Source: Rutidosis leptorrhynchoides (Eukaryota; Streptophyta; Magnoliopsida; Asterales; Asteraceae). From it: DNA of 64,000 bases. Below are positions 36,636-50,617 of the stretch, in pieces (position 1 is the stretch's first letter; each line of letters opens with the position of its first letter). The notes under the pieces were generated by a model. The model was not told the DNA's origin, did not search any database, and saw only the letters and a list, made by a program, of their open reading frames with translations. The stretch lies in the NCBI RefSeq assembly GCF_046630445.1, contig NC_092333.1, positions 706,891,001 through 706,955,000 of the forward strand. The letters run 5' to 3'. Made by a program: the position numbers and the translations under genes.

Positions 36636-39600
36636 TGAAATGTCCCGTTCTTATTGATTAAAAACGTTCCATATTAATTGATTTCGTTGCGAGGTTTTGA
36701 CCTCTATATGAGACGTTTTTCAAAGACTGCATTCATTTTTAAAACAACCCATAACCTTTATTTCATAAATAAAAGTTTAAAAAGCTTTACGTAGATTATC
36801 AAATAATGATAATCTAAAATATCCTGTTTACACACGACCATTACATAATGGTTTACAATACAAATATGTTACATCGAAATCAGTTTCTTGAATGCAGTTT
36901 TTACACAATATCATACAAACATGGACTCCAAATCTTGTCCTTATTTTAGTATGCAACAGCGGAAGCTCTTAGTATTCACCTGAGAATAAACATGCTTTAA
37001 ACGTCAACAAAAATGTTGGTGAGTTATAGGTTTAACCTATATATATCAAATCGTAACAATAGATCACAAGATTTCATATTTCAATACACATCCCATACAT
37101 AGAGAAAAAAATATTCATATGGTGAACACCTGGTAACCGACATTAACAAGATGCATATATATAAGAATATCCCCATCATTCCGGGACACCCTTCGGATAT
37201 GATATAAATTTCGAAGTACTAAAGCATCCGGTACTTTGGATGGGGTTTGTTAGGCCCAATAGATCTATCTTTAGGATTCGCGTCAATTAGGGTGTCTGTT
37301 CCCTAATTCTTAGATTACCAGACTTAATAAAAAGGGGCATATTCGATTTCGATAATTTAACCATAGAATGTAGTTTCACGTACTTGTGTCTATTTTGTAA
37401 ATCATTTATAAAACCTGCATGTATTCTCATCCCAAAAATATTAGATTTTAAAAGTGGGACTATAACTCACTTTCACAGATTTTTACTTCGTCGGGAAGTA
37501 AGACTTGGCCACTGGTTGATTCACGAACCTATAACAATATATACATATATATCAAAGTATGTTTAAAATATATTTACAACACTTTTAATATATTTTGATG
37601 TTTTAAGTTTATTAAGTCAGCTGTCCTCGTTAGTAACCTACAACTAGTTGTCCACAGTTAGATGTACAGAAATAAATCGATAAATATTATCTTGAATCAA
37701 TCCACGACCCAGTGTATACGTATCTCAGTATTGATCACAACTCAAACTATATATATTTTGGAATCAACCTCAACCCTGTATAGCTAACTCCAACATTCAC
37801 ATATAGAGTGTCTATGGTTGTTCCGAAATATATATAGATGTGTCGACATGATAGGTCGAAACATTGTATACGTGTCTATGGTATCTCAAGATTACATAAT
37901 ATACAATACAAGTTGATTAAGTTATGGTTGGAATAGATTTGTTACCAATTTTCACGTAGCTAAAATGAGAAAAATTATCCAATCTTGTTTTACCCATAAC
38001 TTCTTCATTTTAAATCCGTTTTGAGTGAATCAAATTGCTATGGTTTCATATTGAACTATATTTTATGAATCTAAACAGAAAAAGTATAGGTTTATAGTCG
38101 GAAAAATAAGTTACAAGTCGTTTTTGTAAAGGTAGTCATTTCAGTCGAAAGAACGACGTCTAGATGACCATTTTAGAAAACATACTTCCACTTTGAGTTT
38201 AACCATAATTTTTGGATATAGTTTCATGTTCATAATAAAAATCATTTTCTCAGAATAACAACTTTTAAATCAAAGTTTATCATAGTTTTTAATTAAATAA
38301 CCCAAAACAGCCCGCGGTGTTACTACGACGGTGTAAATCCGGTTTTACGGTGTTTTTCGTATTTCCAGGTTTTAAATCATTAAGTTAGCATATCATATAG
38401 ATATAGAACATGTGTGTAGTTAATTTTAAAAGTCAAGTTAGAAGGATTAACTTTTGTTTGCGAACAAGTTTAGAATTAACTAAACTATGTTCTAGTGATT
38501 ACGAGTTTAAACCTTCGAATAAGATAGTTTTATATATATGAATCGAATGATGTTATGAACATCATTACTACCTCAAGTTTAGTAGGTAAACCTACTGGAA
38601 GTGACAAGAAATGATATAGCTTCAAAGGATCTTGGATGGTTTGAAAGTTCTTGAAGTAGGATCATGACACAAAAACAAGTTCAAGTAAGATTTTTACTCG
38701 AATTAAGATAGTTTATAGTTATAGAAATTGAATCAAAGTTTGAATATGAATATTACCTTGAATAATAAAGATAACCTACTGTATATAACAAAGGTTTCTT
38801 GATCTTAGATGATTACTTGGAATGGATTAGAAAGCTTGGAAGTAAATTAGTAAACATGAAGGGATTTTTGAAGTGTTCTTGAAGTGTTCTTCCTATGATG
38901 ATTATAGCTTGATTCTTGAAGTGATTTTTGATAAAGATGATGATTAACTACTGGAAAAATACGTTCATAATAGTGTGTGTGTGTGTTGAGAGAGAATTAG
39001 AAAGAGAATTGGAAGTGAAATGGAGTGAATGATGAGTGGTAATTGGTGAGTGGTGAGTGGGGTTAAAAGGAGTTCTAGTTAGTTGACTAGCTCATGGTAG
39101 AAGTTAAAATTGATTAGTCATACATGACATAATCAAGAGTGGAATCCCATGCTAGGTCCTATTGGTATATACTCATAGTAAGTACGTTTTGAAGCTGTGT
39201 ATAATACGGGTAAGAATACGACTAGAATTCTTGATGAAAGAAAAGAATGGAAAAGTAACTGTAACCATTTTCGTTAAGTATGAGTGTTTTGATATATGTC
39301 TTGAAGTCTTCCAAAAGTATTTTAATACATCTAAATACACTACATGTATATACATTTTAACTGAGTCGTTAAGTCATCGTTAGTCGTTACATGTAAGTGT
39401 TGTTTTGAAACCTTTAAGTTAACGATCTCAATTAATGTTGTTAACCCATTGTTTATTATATCTAATGAGATGTTAAATTATTATATTATCATGATATTAT
39501 GATATATTAATATATCTTAATATGATATATATACATTTAAATGTCGTTACAACGATAATCGTTACATATATGTCTCGTTTCGAAATCCTTAAGTTAGTAG

Positions 39601-39891
39601 TCTTGTTTATATGTATATAACTCATTGTTAATATACTTACGGAGATACTTACTTATCATAATCTCATGTTAACCATATGTATATCCATATATATATATCG
39701 TCATGTCGTTTTTACAAGTTTTAACGTTCGTGAATCGCCGGTCAACTTGGGTGGTCAATTGTCTATATGAAACATATTTCAATTAATCAAGTCTTAACAA
39801 GTTTGATTGCTTAACATGTTGGAAACATTTAATCATGTAAATATCAATCTCAATTAATATATATAAACATGGAAAAGTTCGGGTCACTACA
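36636..39891 (-). repeat. E3 3' LTR (3256 bp)
   Basis: On the plus strand it opens TGAAATGTCCCGTTC and closes GGGTCACTACA. It is followed by ATACCTACCCGTTAAAT and the inverted motif AATTTCGTCCCGAAATT of the polypurine-tract region. It is near identical to 60481-63731 and, reversed, to E4's LTRs. Confidence 0.95.
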
Positions 39892-39929
39892 ATACCTACC
39901 CGTTAAATAAATTTCGTCCCGAAATTTTA

Positions 39930-42900
39930 AGCTGTTGAAGGTGTTGACGAATCTTCTGGAAATAGATGCGGGTATTTCTTCTTCATCTGATCTTCACGCT
40001 CTCAGGTGAACTCGGGTCCTCTACGAGCATTCCATCGAACTTTAACAATTGGTATCTTGTTTTGCTTAAGTCTTTTAACCTCACGATCCATTATTTCGAC
40101 GGGTTCTTCGATGAATTGGAGTTTTTCGTTGATTTGGATTTCATCTAATGGAATAGTGAGATCTTCTTTAGCAAAACATTTCTTCAAATTCGAGACGTGG
40201 AAAGTGTTATGTACAGCCGCGAGTTGTTGAGGTAACTCAAGTCGGTAAGCTACTAGTCCGACACGATCAATAATCTTGAATGGTCCAATATACCTTGGAT
40301 TTAATTTCCCTCGTTTACCAAATCGAACAACGCCTTTCCAAGGTGCAACTTTAAGCATGACCATCTCTCCAATTTCAAATTCTATATCTTTTCTTTTAAT
40401 GTCAGCGTAGCTCTTTTGTCGACTTTGGGCGGTTTTCAACCGTTGTTGAATTTGGATGATCTTCTCGGTAGTTTCTTGTATAATCTCCGGACCCGTAATC
40501 TGTCTATCCCCCACTTCACTCCAACAAATCGGAGACCTGCACTTTCTACCATAAAGTGCTTCAAACGGCGCCATCTCAATGCTTGAATGGTAGCTGTTGT
40601 TGTAGGAAAATTCTGCTAATGGTAGATGTCGATCCCAACTGTTTCCGAAATCAATAACACATGCTCGTAGCATGTCTTCAAGCGTTTGTATCGTCCTTTC
40701 GCTCTGCCCATCAGTTTGTGGATGATAGGTAGTACTCATGTCTAGACGAGTTCCTAATGCGTGCTGTAATGTCTGCCAGAATCTTGAAATAAATCTGCCA
40801 TCCCTATCAGAGATAATAGAGATTGGTATTCCATGTCTAGAGACGACTTCCTTCAAATACAGTCGTGCTAACTTCTCCACCTTGTCATCTTCTCTTATTG
40901 GCAGGAAATGTGCTGATTTGGTGAGACGATCAACTATTACCCAAATAGTATCAAAACTACTTGCAGTCCTTGGCAATTTAGTGATGAAATCCATGGTAAT
41001 GTTTTCCCATTTCCATTCCGGGATTTCGGGTTGTTGAAGTAGACCTGATGGTTTCTGATGCTCAGCTTTGACCTTAGAACACGTCAAACATTCTCCTACG
41101 TATTTAGCAACATCGGCTTTCATACCCGGCCACCAAAAATATTTCCTGAGATCCTTGTACATCTTCCCCGTTCCAGGATGTATTGAGTATCTGGTTTTAT
41201 GAGCTTCTCTAAGTACCATTTCTCTCATATCTCCAAATTTTGGTACCCAAATCCTTTCAGCCCTATACCGGGTTCCGTCTTCCCGAATATTAAGATGTTT
41301 CTCCGATCCTTTGGGTATTTCATCCTTTAAATTTTCCTCTTTTAAAACTCCTTGTTGCGCCTCCTTTATTTGAGTAGTAAGGTTATTATGAATCATTATA
41401 TTCATAGATTTTACTCGAATGGGTTCTCTGTCCTTCCTGCTCAAGGCATCGGCTACCATATTTGCCTTTCCCGGGTGGTAACGAATCTCAAAGTTGTAAT
41501 CATTCAATAATTCAATCCACCTACGCTGCCTCATATTCAGTTGTTTCTGATTAAATATGTGTTGAAGACTTTTGTGGTCGGTATATATAATACTTTTGAC
41601 CCCATATAAGTAGTGCCTCCAAGTCTTTAATGCAAAAACAACCGCGCCTAATTCTAAATCATGCGTCGTATAATTTTGTTCGTGAATCTTCAATTGTCTA
41701 GACGCATAAGCAATCACCTTCATTCGTTGCATTAATACACAACCGAGACCTTGCTTTGATGCGTCACAATAAATCAAAAAATCATCATTCCCTTCAGGCA
41801 ATGACAATATAGGTGCTGTAGTTAGATTTTTCTTCAATAACTGAAACGCTTTCTCTTGTTCATCATTCCATTCAAATTTCTTCCCTTTATGCGTTAATGC
41901 AGTCAAGGGTTTTGCTATTCTGGAAAAGTCTTGGATGAACCTTCTGTAGTAACCAGCTAGTCCTAAAAACTGGCGTATGTGTTTCGGAGTTTTCGGGGTT
42001 TCCCACTTTTCAACAGTTTCTATCTTTGCCGGATCCACCTTAATACCTTCTTTGTTCACTATGTGACCGAGGAATTGAACTTCTTCCAACCAAAATGCAC
42101 ACTTTGAAAACTTAGCGTACAATTCTTCCTTCCTCAATACTTCTAACACCTTTCTCAAATGTTCACCGTGTTCTTGGTCATTCTTTGAGTAAATAAGTAT
42201 GTCATCAATGAAAACAATGACAAACTTGTCAAGGTATGGTCCACACACTCGGTTCATAAGGTCCATGAACACAGCTGGTACATTAGTTAAACCAAACGGC
42301 ATGACCATAAACTCGTAATGACCGTAACGTGTTCTGAAAGCAGTCTTTGGAATATCATCTTCTTTCACCCGCATTTGATGATACCCGAAACGTAAGTCAA
42401 TCTTTGAATAAACAGACGAGCCTTGTAGTTGATCAAATAAGTCGTCGATTCTCGGTAGTGGGTACCGGTTCTTGATGGTAAGTTTGTTCAACTCTCGGTA
42501 GTCGATACACAACCTGAATGTACCATCTTTCTTCTTGACAAACAAAACAGGAGCTCCCCACGGTGATGTGCTTGGTCGAATGAAACCACGCTCTAAAAGT
42601 TCTTGTAATTGGCTTTGCAGTTCTTTCATCTCGCTGGGTGCGAGTCTGTAAGGAGCACGAGCTATTGGTGCAGCTCCTGGTACAAGATCTATTTGAAATT
42701 CAACGGATCGCTATGGGGGTAATCCCGGTAATTCTTTCGGAAATACATCGTGAAATTCTTTTGCAATGGGAACATCATTGATGCTCTTTTCTTCAGTTTG
42801 TACTTTCTCGACATGTGCTAGAACAGCATAGCAACCTTTTCTTATTAGTTTTTGTGCCTTCAAATTACTAATAATATGTAGCTTCGTGTTGCCCTTTTCT

Positions 42901-43624
42901 CCGTACACCATTAAGGGTTTTCCTTTTTCTCGTATAATGTGAATTGCATTTTTGTAACAAACGATCTCTGCTTTCACTTCTTTCAACCAGTCCATACTGA
43001 TTATCACATCAAAACTCCCTAACTCTACTGGTATCAAATCAATCTTAAATGTTTCGCTAACAAGTTTAATTTCTCGATTCCGACATATATTATCTGCTGA
43101 AATTAATTTACCATTTGCTAATTCGAGTAAAAATTTACTATCCAAAGGCGTCAATGGACAACTTAATTTAGCACAAAAATCTCTACTCATATAGCTTCTA
43201 TCCGCACACGAATCAAATAAAACGTAAGCAGATTTATTGTCAATAAGAAACGTACCCGTAACAAGCTCCGGGTCTTCCTGTGCCTCTGCCGCATTAATAT
43301 TGAAAACTCTTCCGCGGCCTTATCCATTCGTGTTCTCCTGGTTCGGGCAATTTCTAATAATGTGGCCCGGTTTTCCACATTTATAACAAACTACATTGGC
43401 ATAACTTGCTCCGACACTACTTGCTCCGCCATTACTCGTTCCGACACCATTTGTTCCTTTCGTTCTATTAACCCCTGGTCCGTAGACCTCACACTTCGCC
43501 GCGCTATGACCATTTCTTTTACACTTGTTGCAAAATTTGGTGCAGAATACCGAGTGATACTTTTCACACCTTTGGCATAGCTGCTTCTGATTGTTGTTGT
43601 TGTTGGGATGATTGTTGTAGTTGC

Positions 43625-43658
<34 letters not shown>

Positions 43659-44510
43659 GGGTCGTTTTTTGTAGTTGCTATTGATGTTGCGATTGTTGGG
43701 ATAATTGTTGCGATTATTGTTGTAATTGCTGTTGTTGTTGTATTGGTGATTCTTATCACCGTTTTCCTCCCACTTTCTTTTGACTTGCTTCACATTGGCC
43801 TCTTCAGCAGTCTATTCTTTAATTCTTTCTTCAATCTGGTTCACTAGTTTGTGAGCCATTCTACATGCCTGTTGTATGGAGGCGGGCTCGTGTGAACTTA
43901 TATCTTCTTGGATTCTTTCCGGTAATCCTTTCACAAACGCGTCGATCTTCTCTACCTCATCTTCGAATGCTCCCAGACACAATAGGCATAATTCTGTGAA
44001 TCGTCTTTCGTACGTGGTAATATCAAATCCTTGGGTTCGTAACCCTCTAAGTTCTGTCTTGAGCTTATTGACCTCGGTTCTGGGACGGTACTTCTCGTTC
44101 ATCAAGTGCTTGAATGCTGACCACGGTAGTGCGTACGCATCATCTTGTCCCACTTGCTCTAGATAGGTATTCCACCATGTTAACACAGAACCTGTGAAGG
44201 TATGCGTAGCGTACTTCACTTTGTCCTCTTCAGTACACTTACTTATGGCAAACACCGATTCGACCTTCTCGGTCCACCGTTTCAATCCGATCGGTCCTTC
44301 GGTTCCATCAAATTCCAAAGGTTTGCAGGCAGTGAATTCTTTGTAGGTGCATCCTACATGATTTCCTGTACTGCCAGATCCAAGGTTATTGTTGGTATGT
44401 AGCGCAGCCTGTACTGCGGCTATGTTTGAAGCTAGAAAAGTACGGAATTCCTCTTCATTCATATTCACGGTGTGTCTAGTAGTCGGTGCCATTTCCTTCA
44501 AAATAGTCAA
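39930..44510 (-). pseudogene. E3 gag-pol region (fossil)
   Basis: Gag core near 43812-44490 ([26 protein letters not shown]). An Asn-rich linker and CCHC knuckles ([28 protein letters not shown]) lie near 43340-43760. Protease is near 42950-43200 and RT at about 42000-42680 ([22 protein letters not shown]). RNase H is at about 41400-41760 and integrase at about 40480-41260 (HHCC finger, [20 protein letters not shown]). A GPF-type segment lies near 40280 and a chromodomain-like tail near 39940-40110. It is broken, but most domains remain readable. Confidence 0.92.
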
Positions 44511-44919
44511 ATGGAACAAGTTAATCATACAGAATATTAAGAGTAGTTAATAGTATTTCGTAGCATAATATGAACTCATTTATAAAAGCTTTTTCTTCAT
44601 ATTAGCGTTTTATAAGTTTAAATTCGGGTAGTACCTACCCGTTAAGTTCATACTTAGTAGCTAATATACAATTCAACTACTACAATTCTATATGAAAAAC
44701 TGATTGTAATAATATTTCGCGTTCAAACTTTTATACAATATTTTACAAACTTACAATACCGCTTATTTTACATAAAGCATGAAATATAGCACACAATAAC
44801 TTTGATACAAGATAGTTGTGAAGATAATTCTAGCTAGTACACAAGTCGTTCAGCAAAGGCAATAAAGACACGTAATTCATACGTCCAGAAACAAGTCATG
44901 CATTCTGGTTTTACTAGGA

Positions 44920-45517
44920 CTACTTCCCATCCTTGGTCTTGTGGAACATAACCGTTATGGCCGTTGATAAGACAACGTGTTGTAACGTCGTCAAAGGGAC
45001 GAGGGTTACGTAATGACCAACAGTCTCGTAATAACCTAAAACCTCATTTCTTACCCCAATTACCGACTCCGTCACTTGTGGGAACGTTTTGTTTAATAGT
45101 TGTAGCCCGATGTTCTTGTTCTCACTTTGGTGAGAAGTGAACATTACTAACCCGTAAGCATAACATGCTTCTTTATGTTGCATGTTAGCCGCTTTTTTCT
45201 AAATCACGAAGTCCTATATTCGGATATACTGAGTCAAAATAATTTCTTAACCCGTTGCGTAAAATAGCATTTGGGTTCCCCGCAATATATGCGTCAAAGT
45301 AAACACATCGTAACTTATGGATTTTCCAATGTGATATCCACCATCTTTCGAACGAAAGCCTTTTATAAACCAAGGCATTCTTGGAACGTTCTTCGAATGT
45401 CTTACAAACTGATCTCGCCTTAAATAGTTGTGCCGAGGAATTCTGACCGACTCTAGACAAGATTTCATCAATCATGTCTCCGGGTAGGTCTCTTAAAATA
45501 TTGGGTTGTCTATCCAT
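44920..45517 (-). pseudogene. F-box-like reading frame in E3 (fossil copy)
   Basis: The frame opens MDRQPNILRDLPGDMIDEIL and goes on with SRVGQNSSAQLFKARSVCKTF, a recognisable F-box. The segment CVYFDAYIAGNPNAILRNGL follows, and further on MQHKEACYAYGLVMF. The pattern of F-box followed by GNP-A-L-R-GL and A-YGL-MF segments resembles plant At2g35280-like F-box proteins, which act as substrate adaptors of SCF ubiquitin ligases. It lies between the acidic frame and gag, on the same strand as gag-pol. The copy is broken. Origin by capture of a host gene is inference. Confidence 0.75.
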
Positions 45518-45655
45518 TTTGTGTTTTTATACTGTAAAATAGACAAGAGTTAGATTCATAAAAAAAAATACTTATTAATACAAGCAATTTTTACATATAT
45601 CATAAAGCATAAGCACACTATATTACATATATTACACCACACGAATACAACTATC

Positions 45656-46270
45656 TTATTCCGACTCGCTCGTTTCTTCTTGTTCGGTTTTGGTTCGTTT
45701 TGCCAAGTTTCTAGGGATATATGATGTTCCCCTAATACGAGCCGTCGTTGTCCATATTGGTTTAGAAAAACCTGGTGGTTTAGAGGTTCCCGGGTCATTG
45801 TTACAACTTAAGGACTTCGGGGGTTGACGATACATATAAAGTTCATCGGGGTTGGAATTAGATTTCTCTATTTTTATGCCCTTTCCCTTATTATTTTCTT
45901 TTGCCTTTTTAAATTCAGTTGGGGTAATTTCTATAACATCATCGGAATTCTCGTCGGAATCCGATTCATCGGAGAATTGGTAATCCTCCCAATATTTTGC
46001 TTCCTTGGCGGAAACACCATTGACCATAATTAACCTTGGTCGGTTGGTTGAGGATTCTCTTTTACTTAACCGTTTTATTATTTCCCCCACCAGTTCTATT
46101 TCTTCTTCCGGTTCCGATTCTTCTTCCGGTTCCGATTCTTCTTCCGGTTCCGACGCTTCTTCCGGTTCCTCTTCGGGAACTTGTGAATCAGTCCACGAAT
46201 CATTCCAATTTACATTTGACTCTTCATTATTATTAGGTGAGTCAATGGGACTTGTTCTAGAGGTAGACAT
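45656..46270 (-). pseudogene. Acidic leader reading frame of E3
   Basis: About 204 codons opening MSTSRTSPIDSPNNNEES. A Glu/Pro repeat (units like EPEEES) follows, then KRLSKRESSTNRPRL, an Asp/Ser/Glu patch (SDESDSDENSDDVIEI) and a basic end (RNLAKRTKTEQEE). No domain is recognised. The charged layout and position match E2 and E4. Possible roles such as nucleic-acid or chromatin contact are speculation. Confidence 0.65.
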
Positions 46271-46406
46271 CTATCACATAATATCAAACACGTTAAGAGA
46301 TTAATATATCACATAATATTCATATGTTAAAAATATATAGTTTCCAACAAAAATGTTAAGCAATCATTTTTAAAGAAAACACGGTCGAAGTCCAGACTCA
46401 CTAATG

Positions 46407-49400
46407 TGTAGTGACCCGAACTTTTCTATGTTTATATATATTAATTGAGATTGATATTTACATGATTAAATGTTTCCAACATGTTAAGCAATCAAACTTG
46501 TTAAGACTTGATTAATTGAAATATGTTTCATATAGACAATTGACCACCCAAGTTGACCGGTGACTCACGAACGTTAAAACTTGTAAAAACTATATGATGA
46601 CATATATATGGATATATATATAGTTAACATGATACTATGATAAGTAAACATATCATTAAGTATATTAACAATGAACTACATATGTAAAAACAAGACTACT
46701 AACTTAATGATTTTTAAACGAGACATATATGTAACGATTATCGTTGTAAAGACATTTAATGTATATATATCATATTAAGAGATATTCATACATGATAATA
46801 TCATGATAATATAATAATTTAAAATCTCATTTGATATTATAAACATTGGGTTAACAACATTTAACAAGATCGTTAACCTAAAGGTTTCAAAACAACACTT
46901 ACATGTAACGACTAACGATGACTTAACGACTCAGTTAAAATGTATATACATGTAGTGTTTTAATATGTATTTATACACTTTTTAAAGACTTCAATACACT
47001 TATCAAAATACTTCTACTTAACAAAAATGCTTACAATTACATCCTCGTTCAGTTTCATCAACAATTCTACTCGTATGCACCCGTATTCGTACTCGTACAA
47101 TACACAGCTTTTAGATGTATGTACTATTGGTATATACACTCCAATGATTAGCTATTAGTAGCCCATGTGAGTCACCTAACACACGTGGGAACCATCATTT
47201 GGCAACTAGTATGAAATATCTCATAAAATTACAAAAATATGAGTAATCATTCATGACTTATTTACATGAAAACAAAATTACATATCCTTTATATCTAATC
47301 CATACACCAACGACCAAAAACACCTACAAACACTTTCATTCTTCAATTTTCTTCATCTAATTGATCTCTCTCAAGTTCTATCTTCAATTTCTAAGTGTTC
47401 TTCATATATTCTACAAGTTCTAGTTACATAAAATCAAGAATACTTTCAAGTTTGCTAGCTCACTTCCAATCTTGTAAGGTGATCATCCAACCTCAAGAAA
47501 TCTTTGTTTCTTACAGTAGGTTATCATTCTAATACAAGGTAATAATCATATTCAAACTTTGATTCAATTTCTATAACTATAACAATCTTATTTCAAGTGA
47601 TGATCTTACTTGAACTTGTTTTCGTGTCGTGATTCTGCTTCAAGAACTTCGAGCCATCCAAGGATCCGTTGAAGCTAGATCCATTTTTCTCTTTTCCATT
47701 AGGTTTATCCAAGGAACTTAAGGTAGTAATGATGTTCATAACATCATTCGATTCATACATATAAAGCTATCTTATTCGAAGGTTTAAACTTGTAATCACT
47801 AGAACATAGTTTAGTTAATTCTAAACTTGTTCGCAAACAAAAGTTAATCCTTCTAACTTGACTTTTAAAATCAACTAAACACATGTTCTATATCTATATG
47901 ATATGCTAACTTAATGATTTAAAACCTGAAAACACGAAAAATACCGTAAAACCGGATTTACGCCGTCGTAGTAACACCGCGGGCTGTTTTGGGTTAGTTA
48001 ATTAAAAACTATGATAAACTTTGATTTAAAAGTTGTTATTCTGAGAAAATGATTGTTATTATGAACATGAAACTATATCCAAAAATTATGGTTAAACTCA
48101 TAGTGGAAGTATGTTTTCTAAAATGGTCATCTAGACGTCGTTCTTTCGACTGAAATGACTACCTTTACAAAAACGACTTGTAACTTATTTTTCTGACTAT
48201 AAACCTATACTTTTTCTGTTTAGATTCATAAAATATAGTTCAATATGAAACCATAGCAATTTGATTCACTCAAAACGGATTTAAAATGAAGAAGTTATGG
48301 GTAAAACAAGATTGGATAATTTTTCTCATTTTAGCTACGTGAAAATTGGTAACAAATCTATTCCAACCATAACTTAATCAACTTGTATTGTATATTATGT
48401 AATCTTGAGATACCATAGACACGTATACAATGTTTCGACCTATCATGTTGACACATCTATATATATTTCGGAACAACCATAGACACTCTATATGTGAATG
48501 TTGGAGTTAGCTATACAGGGTTGAGGTTGATTCCAAAATATATATAGTTTGAGTTGTGATCAATACTGAGATACGTATACACTGGGTCGTGGATTGATTC
48601 AAGATAATATTTATCGATTTATTTCTGTACATCTAACTGTGGACAACTAGTTGTAGGTTACTAACGAGGACAGCTGACTTAATAAACTTAAAACATCAAA
48701 ATGTATTAAAAGTGTTGTAAATATATTTTGAACATACTTTGATATATATGTATATATTGTTATAGGTTCGTGAATCAACCAGTGGCCAAGTCTTACTTCC
48801 CGACGAAGTAAAAATCTGTGAAAGTGAGTTATAGTCCCACTTTTAAAATCTAATATTTTTGGGATGAGAATACATGCAGGTTTTATAAATGATTTACAAA
48901 ATAGACACAAGTACGTGAAACTACATTCTATGGTTGAATTATCGAAATCGAATATGCCCCTTTTTATTAAGTCTGGTAATCTAAGAATTAGGGAACAGAC
49001 ACCCTAATTGACGCGAATCCTAAAGATAGATCTATTGGGCCTAACAAACCCCATCCAAAGTACCGGATGCTTTAGTACTTCGAAATTTATATCATATCCG
49101 AAGGGTGTCCCGGAATGATGGGGATATTCTTATATATGCATCTTGTTAATGTCGGTTACCAGGTGTTCACCATATGAATGATTTTTATCTCTATGTATGG
49201 GATGTGTATTGAAATATGAAATCTTGTGGTCTATTATTATGATTTGATATATATAGGTTAAACCTATAACTCACCAACATTTTTGTTGACGTTTTAAGCA
49301 TGTTTATTCTCAGGTGATTATTATGAGCTTCTGCTGTCGCATACTTAAATAAGGACGAGATTTGGAGTCCATGCTTGTATGATATTGTGTAAAAACTGCA

Positions 49401-49656
49401 TTCAAGAAACTTATTTTGTTGTAACATATTTGTATTGTAAACCATTATGTAATGGTCGTGTGTAAACAGGATATTTTAGATTATCATTATTTGATAATCT
49501 ACATAAAGCTTTTTAAACCTTTATTGATGAAATAAAGGTTATGGTTTGTTTTAAAATGAATGCAGTCTTTGAAAAACGTCTCATATAGAGGTCAAAACCT
49601 CGCAACGAAATCAATTAATATGGAACGTTTTTAATCAATAAGAAAGGGACATTTCA
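46407..49656 (+). repeat. E4 5' LTR (3250 bp)
   Basis: It opens TGTAGTGACCCGAAC and closes GGGACATTTCA, directly before the primer binding site. Confidence 0.95.
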
Positions 49657-49671
49657 GTTGGTATCCGAGCG
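49657..49671 (+). other. E4 primer binding site
   Basis: GTTGGTATCCGAGCG follows the LTR. It is close to the initiator-Met type TGGTATCAGAGC but with the same sort of internal drift as in E2 and E3. Confidence 0.75.
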
Positions 49672-49865
49672 TTGGTCTTAGAGAACCAGAATTTTGCATT
49701 AGTGTGTCTTATCGAGTTTGTTAGGATGCATTAGTGAGTCTGGACTTCGACCGTGTTTACTTGAAAAATGATTGCTTAACAAATTTTGTTGGAAACTATA
49801 TATTTTTAACATGTGAATATTATGTGATATATTAATCTCTTAACGCGTTTGATATTATGTGATAG

Positions 49866-50480
49866 ATGTCTACCTCTAGAACAAGTCCCATTGACTCACC
49901 TAATAATAATGAAGAGTCAAATGTAAATTGGAATGATTCGTGGACTGATTCACAAGTTCCCGAAGAGGAACCGGAAGAAGAGTCGGAACCGGAAGAATAA
50001 TCGAAACCGGAAGAAGAATCGGAACCGGATGAAGAAATAGAACCGGTGGGGGAAATAATAAAACGGTTAAGTAAAAGAAAATCCTCAACTAACCGATCAA
50101 GGTTAATTATGGTCAATGGTGTTTCCGCCAAGGAAGCAAAATATTGGGAGGATTACCAATTCTCCGATGAATCGGATTCCGACGAGAATTCCGATGATGT
50201 TATAGAAATTACCCCAACTGAATTTAAAAAGGCAAAAGAAAATAATAAGGGAAAGGGCATAAAAATAGAGAAATCTAATTCCAACCCCGATGAACTTTAT
50301 ATGTATCGTCAACCCCCGAAGTCCTTAAGTTGTAACAATGACCCGGGAACCTCTAAACCACCAGGTTTTTCTAAACCAATATGGAAAACGACGACTCGTA
50401 TTAGGGGAACATCATATATCCCTAGAAACTTGGCAAAACGAACCAAAACTGAAGAAGAAGAAACAAGCGAGTCAGAATAA
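49866..50480 (+). pseudogene. Acidic leader reading frame of E4 (fossil)
   Basis: Counterpart of 45656-46270 in E3, with the same opening (MSTSRTSPIDSP), Glu/Pro repeats, SDESDSDENSDD patch and basic end. The copy is broken. Confidence 0.65.
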
Positions 50481-50617
50481 GATAGTTGTATTCGTGTGGT
50501 GTAATATATGTAACATAGTGTGCTTATGCTTTAAGATATATGTAAAAATTGCTTGTATTAATAAGTATTTTTTTTATGAATCTAACTCTTGTCTATTTTA
50601 CAGTATAAAAACACAAA

